A stretch of DNA of 64,000 nt from Mucilaginibacter flavidus (GCF_024055575.1 NZ_JAMXOE010000003.1:62001-126000); one strand, 5' to 3'. Shown: positions 8,885 to 18,471, counted from the first letter of the stretch. Numbers and translations: made by a program. The notes: generated by a model from the sequence alone, not told the origin.

Positions 8885-9568
8885 CTATTTCAACAAAACT
8901 CCCTGCAGCACCTGCCAAACATTATTCCCTACAATTTTGGCGCCTTCGGCAGTGGGATGGATGCCATCTTTTTGGTTGAGAGATGGCACTCCGCCTACAT
9001 CTTTTAGCAGAAATGGCATGAAAGTCATATTGTTTTTTGCAGCCAGTCCCGGGAAAATGGCTTTAAAGCTGTAAGCATATTTGCCACCCATATTTGGCGG
9101 CACCTGCATACCAAGCAATACCAATTTAGCATTTGGATATTTGGCCTTTACGGCATCAATTATTGCCTGCAGGTTTTCCATTGTTGCAGTTACAGGGATG
9201 CCGCGCAGGCCATCATTGGCACCCAACTCAAGCACAAATACGTCAACTTTTTGTTTTAAGATCCAGTTTATGCGTGCTTTGCCACCTGCCGATGTTTCGC
9301 CGCTTACGCCTGCATTTACCACTTTGTAATGCAGCTTTGCCTCGTCTATCTTATTTTGAACCACACCCGGGTAGGCTTGTGAAGGATCGGGCAAGCCATA
9401 ACCGGCTGTTAGGCTGTCGCCAAAAAATAATACTACTTTATCGCCGGATGTTGAATCAGGTTTGGCAGCAGCTGTTGCCTGTGTTTCTGCAGGTGTTGCC
9501 TTCTTATCTCCGCATGATGCAAAAAGTAAAGTGGCGGTTAGTAAGCAGATGATATTTATTCTATGCAT
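8885..9568 (-). CDS. SGNH/GDSL esterase lipoprotein (TesA-like)
   Basis: This 227-residue secreted lipase/arylesterase belongs to the TesA / lysophospholipase L1 group. A lipoprotein signal ends in LLFASCGDKK, with the lipobox Cys at residue 19, so it is probably membrane-anchored outside the cytoplasm. SGNH blocks are VLFFGDSLTAGYGLP (Ser), AGVSGETSAGG (Gly), VLELGANDGLRG (Asn) and DGIHPTAEG (Asp/His). It lies 160 nt downstream of an ABC ATPase/permease pair on the same strand. E. coli also has tesA beside ybbA-ybbP, although divergent there, which supports a conserved link. Confidence 0.92.
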   Translation of the reverse strand: MHRINIICLLTATLLFASCGDKKATPAETQATAAAKPDSTSGDKVVLFFGDSLTAGYGLPDPSQAYPGVVQNKIDEAKLHYKVVNAGVSGETSAGGKARINWILKQKVDVFVLELGANDGLRGIPVTATMENLQAIIDAVKAKYPNAKLVLLGMQVPPNMGGKYAYSFKAIFPGLAAKNNMTFMPFLLKDVGGVPSLNQKDGIHPTAEGAKIVGNNVWQVLQGVLLK

Positions 9569-9606
9569 TTTTTTAAAAAATATTCGCCTGATAATACAGC
9601 GGTATC

Positions 9607-9635
9607 ATAGCGATGGGTTTAAAACCCATCGCTAT
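9607..9635. repeat. Perfect palindrome, 14-bp arms, GGGTTT/AAACCC core
   Basis: The arm ATAGCGATGGGTTT, one spacer base, then its exact complement. It lies between the permease and esterase genes (both minus strand). It belongs to the same apex class as the palindromes at 7513, 32347 and 57205. Confidence 0.8.
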
Positions 9636-9702
9636 ATTTAAAATTTTCCTCCCCGGCATTTCAAGTATACACACCTGAGCGGTTCGTTTGTTTTTAATCT
9701 TC

Positions 9703-9734
9703 AAATCGCCACATCATCAAATCTTCAAATCAAT
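9703..9734. repeat. 8-nt word array, single arm
   Basis: Octads AAATCGCC, ACATCATC, AAATCTTC, AAATCAAT run in phase without gaps. No inverted partner arm is visible nearby. The array overlaps the stop codon of the permease gene at 9730-9732. Confidence 0.65.
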
Positions 9735-12300
9735 TTCCCCGTAATATTTCCAGCGGCGGTTTATTCAGCACGCCCCGGCTGTTTAACAGGCCGATAACAA
9801 TGGTTAATAACGATATGATGAAAAATAATAGTATAGCCGGCAGCCAGTTAATGGTAAATGGTATCTCGAAACTGTATTTTGCCAATGCCCAGCTACCCGC
9901 CGCAGCTATAAGGATACCTGTTAAAGCCGATAACATCCCTAAAAATAAATATTCTAAAGCAGTTATGGCAAATATTTGTTTCCGGCTGGCGCCAAGGGTA
10001 CGCAGTAAAACGCTTTCCTGGATGCGCTGGTATTTGCTGATGCGCACCGACGCGATTAATACCACAATGCCGGTAATGATGCTAAAGGCGCTCATAAAGC
10101 GGATTACGTAACCGATTTTATCGAGCAGACCGTCAACTATACTTAATACCAGCCCTAAATCGATAATGGAAACATTTGGGAACCTGCGCACTACCGATTG
10201 CTGGTATTGTGCCGATACTTTGGCCGAAGGTACGTGAGTTAGCAGCACATGAAATTGCGGCGCATCCTCCAAAATCCCAGTTGGGAAAACTACCTGGAAG
10301 TTGGTTTGGATTTTGTTCCAGTTTACCTGCCGAACGCTGCTCACAATAGCGTTCATGCTCACCCCCTGCACATTAAATACCAAATGGTCGCCAACATTTA
10401 CATGGTTACGTTTAGAAAAATTATCCTCGATGGATACTGGGATTTCTTTTCCGGGGTCGGCTTTGCCCACCCAGTCGCCTTTAATAACTTTTTCCGTTGC
10501 GCTTAGCGAGTCGCGGTAGGTAACGCGGTATTCCCAGGTAAAGGCGCGTTCGGGTATATTAAGTTTAGGGTTCTTTATCACGTCGGCCAGTGTATGGCCA
10601 TTAATTTTGTCGAGTCGCACAGCTACAATTGGAACCTGCTGTATCACAGGCAAATGCTGTTGTTTGGTTAGCTGCGCAATATCCTTTTGCTGACTGGTTT
10701 GAATATCAAACAAAATCATGTTCGATTGATTGCCACTCGATGATAGTTTTACCTGCCCCATTAAAATGCTTTGGATAAAGAACAACGTACAAATAAACGC
10801 TGTACTTAAACCGATGGAAACGATCAGTATTATGGTTTGATTATTCGGCCTGTACAAGTTGGCAAAGCCCTGGCGAAATAAATAGCCCCAGGTACTTTTT
10901 ATAAACAGCCGCATCAGCTTCATTAACAACCAGGCGATAAAGGTTAATATCAAAAATGCGATGGATATACCGATAGTGAAGAAAATACTGCCCAGCCAGC
11001 TATCGAGCTGGAAATAAGTAAAGGTGACCACGAAGCCGACTATCAGCAGGTAAACCAGCCACCTGAAAGGATCGCGCAGCAGGTTAACTTCGTCGTAATT
11101 GATGCGCAGCGTATTAAGCGGCGAAATGTTGCGGATAGATATCAGCGGTAACAGTGCAAACAATACTGAAATGATGATACCTAACAAAACGCCCTGGCCT
11201 ATTGCCAGCCATGATATATCGGTTGAAATGGTAATTGGCAAAAACTGCTGCATTACCGATGGTAAAACATGCTGTATGGATGTGCCCAGCAAAGCCCCCG
11301 TAACAGAACCAATAATGCCTATACCAATGATCTGGATTAAATAAATTAGGAACGCTTCTGAAGCCTTTACCCCGAGGCAGCGCATAATGGCTATAGAGGC
11401 AATTTTTTCGCGGATATAAATATGGATTGCACTTGCCACGCCAACACAGCCAAGCAGCAACGCAATAAAACCGACGAGCGATAAAAACCGGGTTAAATCG
11501 CCAAAGGCGCGGCCGGTATTTTCCTTGCGGATCTCGACAGTTTCGATGCCCATTTGGACTTTTTCCAGCTTCGGCTCTATGGATTTTACCACTTTGGGTA
11601 TATCTACTGGCTTATCGTACTTGTAATAAAAACTGTAGTTAATGCGGCTGCCTTTTTTTGACAGGCTGGTTTGCTCTAAATATTGTAGAGGGATATAGAC
11701 GATTGGCGCTACACCCGAAGATATGCCGGTTTGGCCGGGTGCTTTATCCAATATGCCTGCAACTAAAAAAGTAACCTCACCCACCTTAACCGAGTCGTTT
11801 ACGCGAACGTTGAATTGTAAGGCCAATATCCGATCGATCAAAGCTTTTTGGCCGTTTTTAAAATCTGTCCCGGCCTGCACAGGCTCAGTTTCCAGGCTCC
11901 CGTAATAGGGGAACTCGCCTTTTAAGGCCCTTACCTGTACCAGTCTGGTACCCTGCGTTTTTGGGAAGTAAACCATGGATGGAAAACTTCGTTCTTCCGA
12001 TCTTCTGTCGCCCAGCGAGGCCAGCAATGGTTCCACAGTAGGATCCACAGTTTTGCCGCCAGATACCACCAGGTCGGCGCCAATTAATGTGGCAACTTGT
12101 TTGTCAATATCGTGTTGAAGATTGTACCTGAACGAGTAAATAGCCACCAACGCAGCTATACCGAAAATAATGGCCGATATAAACAGTAGCAGCCGCGACC
12201 GGTTTTTGCGGCTATCCCTTAAAGCCATATTAAACAGCCAGCGGATATTTATTTTTCTTTTGGTGATGTTTGGGTTGTTTTCCATCGCCGGATTATGCAT
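9730..12300 (-). CDS. ABC transporter permease, FtsX type (YbbP-like)
   Basis: This large inner-membrane protein (856 residues) has the duplicated MacB/FtsX layout. It has an N-terminal helix (LLLFISAIIFGIAALVAIYS), an extracytoplasmic domain to about residue 255, a first FtsX unit (about 260-400), two central helices (about 410-510), a second large periplasmic domain, and a last FtsX unit (about 730-850, with SVLLRTLGASRKQIFAIT). Ten-helix proteins of this kind are the YbbP family. The start overlaps the ATPase stop by 8 nt; MENNPNI, five codons later, is an alternative start. With the ATPase it probably forms a lipid- or lipoprotein-handling mechanotransmission or export unit. Confidence 0.9.
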   Translation of the reverse strand: MHNPAMENNPNITKRKINIRWLFNMALRDSRKNRSRLLLFISAIIFGIAALVAIYSFRYNLQHDIDKQVATLIGADLVVSGGKTVDPTVEPLLASLGDRRSEERSFPSMVYFPKTQGTRLVQVRALKGEFPYYGSLETEPVQAGTDFKNGQKALIDRILALQFNVRVNDSVKVGEVTFLVAGILDKAPGQTGISSGVAPIVYIPLQYLEQTSLSKKGSRINYSFYYKYDKPVDIPKVVKSIEPKLEKVQMGIETVEIRKENTGRAFGDLTRFLSLVGFIALLLGCVGVASAIHIYIREKIASIAIMRCLGVKASEAFLIYLIQIIGIGIIGSVTGALLGTSIQHVLPSVMQQFLPITISTDISWLAIGQGVLLGIIISVLFALLPLISIRNISPLNTLRINYDEVNLLRDPFRWLVYLLIVGFVVTFTYFQLDSWLGSIFFTIGISIAFLILTFIAWLLMKLMRLFIKSTWGYLFRQGFANLYRPNNQTIILIVSIGLSTAFICTLFFIQSILMGQVKLSSSGNQSNMILFDIQTSQQKDIAQLTKQQHLPVIQQVPIVAVRLDKINGHTLADVIKNPKLNIPERAFTWEYRVTYRDSLSATEKVIKGDWVGKADPGKEIPVSIEDNFSKRNHVNVGDHLVFNVQGVSMNAIVSSVRQVNWNKIQTNFQVVFPTGILEDAPQFHVLLTHVPSAKVSAQYQQSVVRRFPNVSIIDLGLVLSIVDGLLDKIGYVIRFMSAFSIITGIVVLIASVRISKYQRIQESVLLRTLGASRKQIFAITALEYLFLGMLSALTGILIAAAGSWALAKYSFEIPFTINWLPAILLFFIISLLTIVIGLLNSRGVLNKPPLEILRGN

Positions 12301-12982
12301 TTGCGGTTAATTCGTCGGCCACCAGTTTGCCACCTTTTATGCGAATGATACGCTGAGTTTTTGCGGCAAGCTCTAAATCGTGCGTTACTACAACCAGGGT
12401 AGTGCCAGCCTCTTTATTTAAATCGAACAGCAGCTTCACCACTTTTTCGCTGGTTTCGGCATCAAGGTTGCCGGTTGGCTCGTCAGCAAATAAAATACGC
12501 GGCGCATTTGAAAATGCCCTGGCCAACGATACACGTTGCTGCTCACCGCCCGATAGCTGGGTAGGGTAGTGGTGCCCGCGATCGCTCAGGCCAACTTTAT
12601 CCAGTAAATCCAAAGCCCGTGCACGAATGTTTTTTTCGCCACGCAATTCCAAAGGTACCATCACATTTTCTAACGCTGTGAGGGTAGGCAGCAACTGGAA
12701 GTTTTGAAAGATAAAACCAATGTATTGGTTACGTACCTGTGCAAGTTGGTCCTCGGATAACTTGCCAAGGTTAATGTTGTTTAACTCAACTATGCCAGAC
12801 GTTGCTCTGTCCAACCCCGCGCAAAGGCCGAGCAGTGTTGTTTTGCCGCTGCCGGACGGCCCTACAATAGCATTGGTTGAGCCAGCCGCCACTGTAAAGT
12901 TTATATTATCAAGCACGGTGAGGGTGCGCCCGGCGCTTTGATATGTTTTTGTAAGATTCGAAATATGAAGAATAGTATCCAC
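12293..12982 (-). CDS. ABC transporter ATP-binding protein (YbbA/LolD-like)
   Basis: This 229-residue cytoplasmic ATPase is of the MacB/LolD/YbbA class. It shows Walker A GPSGSGKTTLLG, a Q-loop at FIFQNFQLLP, signature LSGGEQQRVSLARAF, Walker B RILFADEPTGNLD and switch His in VVVTHD. All catalytic residues are intact. It is the first gene of the minus-strand set ATPase, permease, esterase and is translationally coupled to the permease. Confidence 0.93.
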   Translation of the reverse strand: MDTILHISNLTKTYQSAGRTLTVLDNINFTVAAGSTNAIVGPSGSGKTTLLGLCAGLDRATSGIVELNNINLGKLSEDQLAQVRNQYIGFIFQNFQLLPTLTALENVMVPLELRGEKNIRARALDLLDKVGLSDRGHHYPTQLSGGEQQRVSLARAFSNAPRILFADEPTGNLDAETSEKVVKLLFDLNKEAGTTLVVVTHDLELAAKTQRIIRIKGGKLVADELTANA

Positions 12983-13047
12983 TGCTGCTTTTTTTCTGTA
13001 TAGATAACTAAAAAAAGCAATTGTTACTTATTGGGTTGTTAAAATAA

Positions 13048-13240
13048 GTTGTAAGGGTTGTAAAGGTTGTAAATGTTATAATTGGATGACAGTTGGGTGG
13101 TGAATGGTGAGTAGAGAATGGTGAGTAGTTAATGGGATGACATAGGCTACCTATGCAAAATCTTTAAAAAGCTCTCTATCTCTTCACCGGGCTAGTCCGA
13201 TGTTGACCACTCACTATTCACCTAATCAGCTACTCACCTC
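13048..13240. repeat. Mixed word arrays of 9-nt and 7-nt period
   Basis: 13048-13083 is four nonamers in strict phase (GTTGTAAGG, GTTGTAAAG, GTTGTAAAT, GTTATAATT). 13100-13141 is heptads (GTGAATG, GTGAGTA, GAGAATG, GTGAGTA, GTTAATG, GGATGAC). An inverted heptad arm follows at about 13207-13240 (CACTCAC, TATTCAC, CTAATCA, GCTACTC). The stretch fills the gap between the acetylesterase stop and the ABC ATPase start; both genes are on the minus strand. Confidence 0.75.
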
Positions 13241-13245
13241 AAAAA

Positions 13246-14583
13246 CTACCACAACCCAAAGTAATCCCTGGTATACAGCGTTTCGTAGCGGTAATATTTA
13301 TCACCCACTTCATGCCCAAGATCTTTAAATACAAACAGTTTCTTTTTGGAGTTGATGTTGTTGTATACTGCGTACGAGTTATTTGGTGGTACAAAGGGGT
13401 CCAGCAAACCTATACCCATTACCACCGGGCAGGTTATGGTTGTAGCAAAGTTTTTTGTATCGTAATATTGCAGGTTATCAAGCACCTTACTAAATGTTAG
13501 ATCGGCGGCGACGCTGGCATATTTTTTCATGTAATTGATGGGCCATTCAACGGCGCCACGGTCCATATTATAAATGTCACTCAAAAACGGGTTCTGCGGG
13601 GCGCAAATGGTTACCCTTTTATCGAGAGCCGCGGTAGTGATAGATAAATAGCCACCCATACTGCCTCCGGTAACAGCAACACGGTCGTGGCTAAGTTCGG
13701 GCCGCGAAAAAACAAAATCAACAGCGCGGATGCAATCCATAATAATGCCGCGCATTATATACTTGTTTTTATCCTCGAGGCCGGCAACAATGTAGTCCTC
13801 ACGGCGCATATCGAGATCTTTTTTGCTTAACCCTTGTCCGCGAGGGTCGAGACCGACAAAAGCCATGTCATCGTCGCGCCCCATCAGCGGTATGTTGGTA
13901 GCCTGGTAGCCAGGCAGCATTATTAAAACCGGAAAGTGCTGATATTTTTGATGATGCTCGGGTTCAGTCAACCACAGGTAAACGGTTTTGTTACCGTACG
14001 ACTTCATCTCAATTAAAAAAACTTTCCGTTTGTCTTTTTCCAGCTCCGGCTTTTCGGTCACCTTAAAATTTGGTTTTACTTTGGCAAGCTGGGCTTTGGT
14101 GTCCTGCCAAAATTTGTCAAAGTCGGCAGGTTTTGAATAGGCTGATCTTATTTCTTCGGGGCGGATGCCAAATACGCGGCGGGTTGTATCGTCATAGTCG
14201 CTTACATTTATCATGAAGTTCACTTTGTAAAACCCGCTCTTTAGTTCGGGCATTGTAAAATCATAACTATGCGAACTCCGGCCGGCCAGGGAAATATGTA
14301 CAGAGTCGGTACGCAGGATTTTATTAAACTGGTCAGTAATTTGGTATGATACCTTGCCCGATTGTGTTGTGCCGTAATTGTTGTTTACCAGGAAAGTATA
14401 GCTGGCCGTTTTATCAAAAATGGCGTCTCTACTATGAGCGGTTAACTCAGTTGTTACGTCGCTGACGCTGTTTTTAGCTGCGGCCTTGTCTATATCCTTT
14501 TTTTCGTTTTTTTGCGCACGGGCAATATTGCCCGCAGTAAGCAGTATTGAAAGAACCAGGAATAAGGTGTAAAATTTTTTCAT
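13246..14583 (-). CDS. Acetyl-xylan esterase / cephalosporin-C deacetylase-like hydrolase
   Basis: This secreted alpha/beta hydrolase of the AXE1 type has about 445 residues from the chosen start. The start at 14583 (MKKFYTLFLVLSILL) opens a clear signal peptide ending near ARAQ; the upstream ORF extension of 11 residues would bury it. An N-terminal beta-rich region (to about residue 140) precedes the AXE1 entry motif YSKPADFDKFWQDTKAQL. Catalytic residues are Ser in VTGGSMGGYLS, Asp in GLLDPFVPPNN and His in LGHEVGDKYY. It probably deacetylates carbohydrates in the periplasm or at the surface. Confidence 0.88.
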   Translation of the reverse strand: MKKFYTLFLVLSILLTAGNIARAQKNEKKDIDKAAAKNSVSDVTTELTAHSRDAIFDKTASYTFLVNNNYGTTQSGKVSYQITDQFNKILRTDSVHISLAGRSSHSYDFTMPELKSGFYKVNFMINVSDYDDTTRRVFGIRPEEIRSAYSKPADFDKFWQDTKAQLAKVKPNFKVTEKPELEKDKRKVFLIEMKSYGNKTVYLWLTEPEHHQKYQHFPVLIMLPGYQATNIPLMGRDDDMAFVGLDPRGQGLSKKDLDMRREDYIVAGLEDKNKYIMRGIIMDCIRAVDFVFSRPELSHDRVAVTGGSMGGYLSITTAALDKRVTICAPQNPFLSDIYNMDRGAVEWPINYMKKYASVAADLTFSKVLDNLQYYDTKNFATTITCPVVMGIGLLDPFVPPNNSYAVYNNINSKKKLFVFKDLGHEVGDKYYRYETLYTRDYFGLW

Positions 14584-14727
14584 TTGTCCGCACACATAGG
14601 GCAATATTGGTGCCATCGCCCCGATTTAGCAGACGTCAGATAATGTTAGCTGTGCGGAGGATGATCGGCATCTGCCATAGTCGCGGGTTAATATCCCAAA
14701 TGTGCAATTATTTCCACAACAAAACCC

Positions 14728-15345
14728 TTAAAAAATGCTGTTAGGAGCCATTTTACTTTTTATCAATTGCTTTACCCGTCCTTCCCATTCATGCTTTAAA
14801 ACGCTTAGTACTATCGAATCGCGGCGACCACCTTCCTGCAATGGCATGTTGTTGCGCAATATACCTTCGGGTGTGCAGCCAATGCTTTTCATGGCGGCAA
14901 TGCTGTGTTTGTTACGTGCATCGGCCCTGAATTCAACTCGCAAAGCATTTAAATCGTCGAACGCAAATTGCAGCATCAGGTATTTGCAATGCTTATTCAA
15001 CCCCGTACCCCTGTACTTTTGGCCGTACCATGTATACCCAAGTTGAACAGTTTGCCAGGCAGGCAGTATGTCATAGAAACGGGTACTGCCAGCATAGCTT
15101 TGGGTTTGTTTATCAAAAACAATAAATGCGTATTCTCTGCCTGCAGCGCGGTTATCCAGCGCATCTTTAATATAACGGCGCATGCCATCCTCGCCGCGTG
15201 CACTTAAATACGAGTATTTCCAGGTGTCAGGCTCGTTCAAAGCAAAGGGTAACAGGTTGTCGTAGTCGCTTTCCAGTAAGGGCCTTAGCAATACGCGTTC
15301 ATCTTCTAAAATATATTCGGCGTTTAAATCGTAATTCAAAGTCAT
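14728..15345 (-). CDS. GNAT N-acetyltransferase, RimJ/RimL type
   Basis: This 205-residue cytoplasmic acetyltransferase of the Acetyltransf_3 group has N-terminal EDERVLLRPLLESDYDNLLP, central VQLGYTWYGQKYRGTGLNKH (the acetyl-CoA loop in GNAT form) and ARNKHSIAAMKSIGCTPEG, the usual RimJ/RimL closing motif. Its start lies 8 nt downstream of the decarboxylase stop, so the two are probably co-transcribed. The acceptor could be a protein N-terminus or a small amine; the sequence does not decide. Confidence 0.88.
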   Translation of the reverse strand: MTLNYDLNAEYILEDERVLLRPLLESDYDNLLPFALNEPDTWKYSYLSARGEDGMRRYIKDALDNRAAGREYAFIVFDKQTQSYAGSTRFYDILPAWQTVQLGYTWYGQKYRGTGLNKHCKYLMLQFAFDDLNALRVEFRADARNKHSIAAMKSIGCTPEGILRNNMPLQEGGRRDSIVLSVLKHEWEGRVKQLIKSKMAPNSIF

Positions 15346-15353
15346 GTCAGGTG

Positions 15354-16859
15354 TTATTTACTGGTCAAAAAATCAAACTTAAATAATTTAGCTTCGTGCT
15401 CTTTTATAAGCTCCCGGCCAATCTCAATAGTGGCGGCAACCATTTGGTCCAGGTGCATGCGGCGCGTTCGGTGATTAGTAATAGCAGCGCGAATAGCGTA
15501 TTTGCCATGCTGTAAAGTGTTTGATGGCACAGCAATTCCCCGTTCCTGCATGCGCATTAGCAACTCCTTGTTCAATATATTTAACTGGTCATTATCAAGG
15601 TTGCCAGGGTTGTACCTGTAGCAAGCCACGTTCATGTTTACGGCGGCCAGCAATTCCAGTTCGGGGTGCTGTTTCACCTGTTCGCCAAGGTAAAAAGCCT
15701 GGTCAATGTTTTGGGCGATCATGGCGGCGTATTTGTCCACGCCATGTTCTTTCAGGCTCATCCAAACTTTCAGCGCTTTAAACCCGCGCGACAGCTCCAT
15801 GCCATAATTTGATAATGTCTCAGGTCCGCCGGCAATGCCCCTGTCGTGTGCAGTTAAATAATTCACTGCATTAGCAAAAGCTGCGCGGTGAGTGGCAGCA
15901 TCTTTAAACAATACGCAACCAACTTCATATTGCATATACATCCATTTATGCAGATCGAAAGCTACGCTATCGGCCTGTTCTATGGCTTTTAATTTTTCGC
16001 TGTAAGCAGGCACCAGTTTAGCCAGCGCTCCAAAGGCGCCATCAATATGCAGCCAGATGTTTTCGTTGCGGGCTATTGCTAATAGTTTATCCAACGGATC
16101 AATCGCGCCAGTATTAACCGTGCCGGCATTGCCGATAATGCAAAACGGTACCAAACCGTTGGTTTTGTCGTCACGAAGGCTGGCTTCGAGCGCGTCCACA
16201 TCAATTTCAAAATTCTCATTTACCGGTATTTTTCTCAATTGCTCGCTACCAATTCCAATTACTTCGGCGGCTTTGTTTACGCAGTTGTGGGTTTCGCTGC
16301 TGCAATAAGCAGTTAGTTTACCTTCGGCTACATACACGCCCTTGGTTTTGCAATTTGCAATAACGGTGTTACGCGCTACAATAAGCGCTGTAATATTGGC
16401 TATCGAACCACCGCTCACCAGCATGCCGCTGCCTTCCGCTGGATAATTCATCAACTGTTTACACCAGTTTATTACCTGTTTATCAACGTACATGGCACTT
16501 TGGTCGCCTATGGTAACATTAGCGTTCATAATACCAGCGAGCAGGTCGGCAAATGCCCCCATAGGGGTGCCGGTACCTTGTACCCATGCATAATAGGCCG
16601 GGTGGATGTTCCCGCCATGATAAGGCATAATGTTCTTTTTAAACTCGTCGTAGATCTCAAAGATATTTGCAGGCTGATGCGGAACAGCCTTTTGAAACTC
16701 TTCCTTCACCTCCTGCGGAATTGGCTGCCATGCGGGCCCATCGCCTATGTTTTTTAAATATTCAACCATATCGTCAATCAACTGATGTCCGAGGGTTTTA
16801 AAATCGTCCCAATTTTCGGGGTCTAATCCAATTTCGGGCTTGTTATCTGCGTGGTTCAT
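15354..16859 (-). CDS. Group II PLP-dependent amino-acid decarboxylase
   Basis: This 501-residue fold-type I PLP enzyme is related to aromatic-L-amino-acid and glutamate/diaminobutyrate decarboxylases. Key motifs are HPAYYAWVQGTGTPMGAFAD near the N-terminus, MLVSGGSIANITAL for the PLP phosphate, HIDGAFGALA with the pyridine-nitrogen Asp, and FDLHKWMYMQYEVGC with the Schiff-base Lys. The substrate is not certain. It is divergent from a MocR-type regulator across 150 nt, an arrangement that often reflects regulation by the neighbour, and a GNAT gene follows it. Confidence 0.9.
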   Translation of the reverse strand: MNHADNKPEIGLDPENWDDFKTLGHQLIDDMVEYLKNIGDGPAWQPIPQEVKEEFQKAVPHQPANIFEIYDEFKKNIMPYHGGNIHPAYYAWVQGTGTPMGAFADLLAGIMNANVTIGDQSAMYVDKQVINWCKQLMNYPAEGSGMLVSGGSIANITALIVARNTVIANCKTKGVYVAEGKLTAYCSSETHNCVNKAAEVIGIGSEQLRKIPVNENFEIDVDALEASLRDDKTNGLVPFCIIGNAGTVNTGAIDPLDKLLAIARNENIWLHIDGAFGALAKLVPAYSEKLKAIEQADSVAFDLHKWMYMQYEVGCVLFKDAATHRAAFANAVNYLTAHDRGIAGGPETLSNYGMELSRGFKALKVWMSLKEHGVDKYAAMIAQNIDQAFYLGEQVKQHPELELLAAVNMNVACYRYNPGNLDNDQLNILNKELLMRMQERGIAVPSNTLQHGKYAIRAAITNHRTRRMHLDQMVAATIEIGRELIKEHEAKLFKFDFLTSK

Positions 16860-16896
16860 ATAAAATGTTTACGGTACAAATTTGGATCAATATTAG

Positions 16897-16943
16897 TTGA
16901 TAAAACAGATGCAGATTTGTTATTTTTGTACATGACAGATTTG
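16897..16943 (+). promoter_or_regulatory. MocR-side promoter with CAGATTTG direct repeats
   Basis: A -7 element TATTTTTG (16921-16928) has TTG at 16897-16899, 21 nt upstream, matching the Bacteroidota promoter form. Two identical CAGATTTG words (16912-16919 and 16936-16943) bracket the -7 box at 24-nt spacing. MocR proteins typically bind direct repeats, so this is a candidate autoregulatory site; binding is inferred. Confidence 0.6.
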
Positions 16944-17009
16944 GTTATGAGATTTTGCTAAGTTCTCGTAATCAACCCAAATAAAAAATCTGATTGTTGC
17001 TATTATAAC

Positions 17010-18458
17010 ATGATTGATAATTTACGCACATCTGCCGCTTACGACGAGGACTTTTTGTACATGCAAATTGCCGACAGGCTAAGTAGCCAGATAAAAGGCC
17101 GGGTTTTAAAAACCGGGGAGAAGCTGCCATCGGTACGGGCTTTGAGCCATGAGCAGGGAATAAGCCTTAGTACTGCTTATAAAGCCTATGTGCAGTTAGA
17201 GATTAAGGGGCTGATTGAAGCACGTCCAAAATCAGGTTACTATGTTCGATACACACCGGCGCGTTCATTTGACGACGTAAAGAAAGAAACCACAGTGACC
17301 GAACCGACAAAATTGGGTGTGGATGATATGATTGCGATGGTACACCGCCATTTTTCTGCTGACGGTATAGTTAAATTATCGGTGGCGTCGCCTGCGCTAT
17401 CATTATTGCCACAGGCCAAGCTCAGCAAATCAATGGTCGAAGCTATCCGTATCAGTGCCAATAGCTGCATCAGTTACGAGGGGGTGCAGGGTAACGAGAA
17501 CTTAAAAAAACACATCGCCCGGCTGGCCTTTGGCTGGGGCGGAAATATTTTGCCAGATGACGTTGTTACCACACAGGGTTGTATGGAGGCCCTGGTGTTT
17601 TGCCTTAGGGCGGTAACCAAACCCGGCGATGTGGTGGCAATCGAGAGCCCTACCTATTTTGGCATATTCAGCACCATACAAACCCTTGGACTGAAAATAG
17701 TTGAAATACCCACACATCCAATCGAGGGCCTGGACCTTGATTTTTTGGCAAATGCTATTGATGAGCAGCAAATTAAAGCCTGCCTGTTTGTGCCTACATT
17801 CAGTAATCCACTGGGCTATTGTATGACGAATGAAAGGAAAAAGAAGCTGGTGGACATGTTGGCAAAAAAGCAAATCCCGCTGATTGAGGATGATATTTAT
17901 GGCGAAATGTATTTTGGCAAAACCAGGCCGCGTACCTGTAAAAGTTATGACAAAGAGGGCTTGGTGATGTTCTGCTCATCAGTATCAAAAACACTGGCCC
18001 CCGGTTACAGGGTGGGTTGGTGTATGCCGGGCAGGTTTAAAAAACAAGTCATCAATTTAAAATTGATGCATTCTCTTTCGTCGGCATCGCCAACACATGC
18101 AGCAATCGGCCATTTTTTTGAAACCGGCCGCTATGACCTGCATATGCGCAACCTGCGCAAAGCATTGTACACCCAATGTTTGCGGTATACGCAGGCGGTC
18201 ACTGAATTTTTTCCGGCTGATGTTAAGGTAAGCAGGCCAGATGGAGGTTACGTGCTATGGATTGAGATGGACAAAAAAATAGATGCGTTTGAACTTTACA
18301 CGCGGGCAATAGCTTACAATATCAGCATATCGCCGGGACAAATTTTTAGTACCGACAGCCGGTTTACCAACTTTATCCGTATAAGCTTTGGCGCCCCCTA
18401 TAGCCCGGAAATTGAAAAATCATTAAAGACATTGGGGCAGTTAATGAGTAAATTTTAA
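17010..18458 (+). CDS. MocR-type transcriptional regulator (GntR wHTH + aminotransferase domain)
   Basis: This 482-residue chimera has a GntR winged helix at residues about 10-75 (LPSVRALSHEQGISLSTAYK) and a fold-type I aminotransferase domain from about 110. The PLP lysine lies in CSSVSKTLAPGYRVGW, and SNPLGYCM and EDDIYGEMYFG are conserved cofactor-site blocks. Such proteins sense amino acids or PLP adducts and act as regulators (GabR, PdxR, TauR). Its divergent neighbour, a PLP decarboxylase, is the natural target candidate; I infer this from arrangement only. Confidence 0.9.
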   Translation: MIDNLRTSAAYDEDFLYMQIADRLSSQIKGRVLKTGEKLPSVRALSHEQGISLSTAYKAYVQLEIKGLIEARPKSGYYVRYTPARSFDDVKKETTVTEPTKLGVDDMIAMVHRHFSADGIVKLSVASPALSLLPQAKLSKSMVEAIRISANSCISYEGVQGNENLKKHIARLAFGWGGNILPDDVVTTQGCMEALVFCLRAVTKPGDVVAIESPTYFGIFSTIQTLGLKIVEIPTHPIEGLDLDFLANAIDEQQIKACLFVPTFSNPLGYCMTNERKKKLVDMLAKKQIPLIEDDIYGEMYFGKTRPRTCKSYDKEGLVMFCSSVSKTLAPGYRVGWCMPGRFKKQVINLKLMHSLSSASPTHAAIGHFFETGRYDLHMRNLRKALYTQCLRYTQAVTEFFPADVKVSRPDGGYVLWIEMDKKIDAFELYTRAIAYNISISPGQIFSTDSRFTNFIRISFGAPYSPEIEKSLKTLGQLMSKF

Positions 18459-18471
18459 GATACATTCTAAC

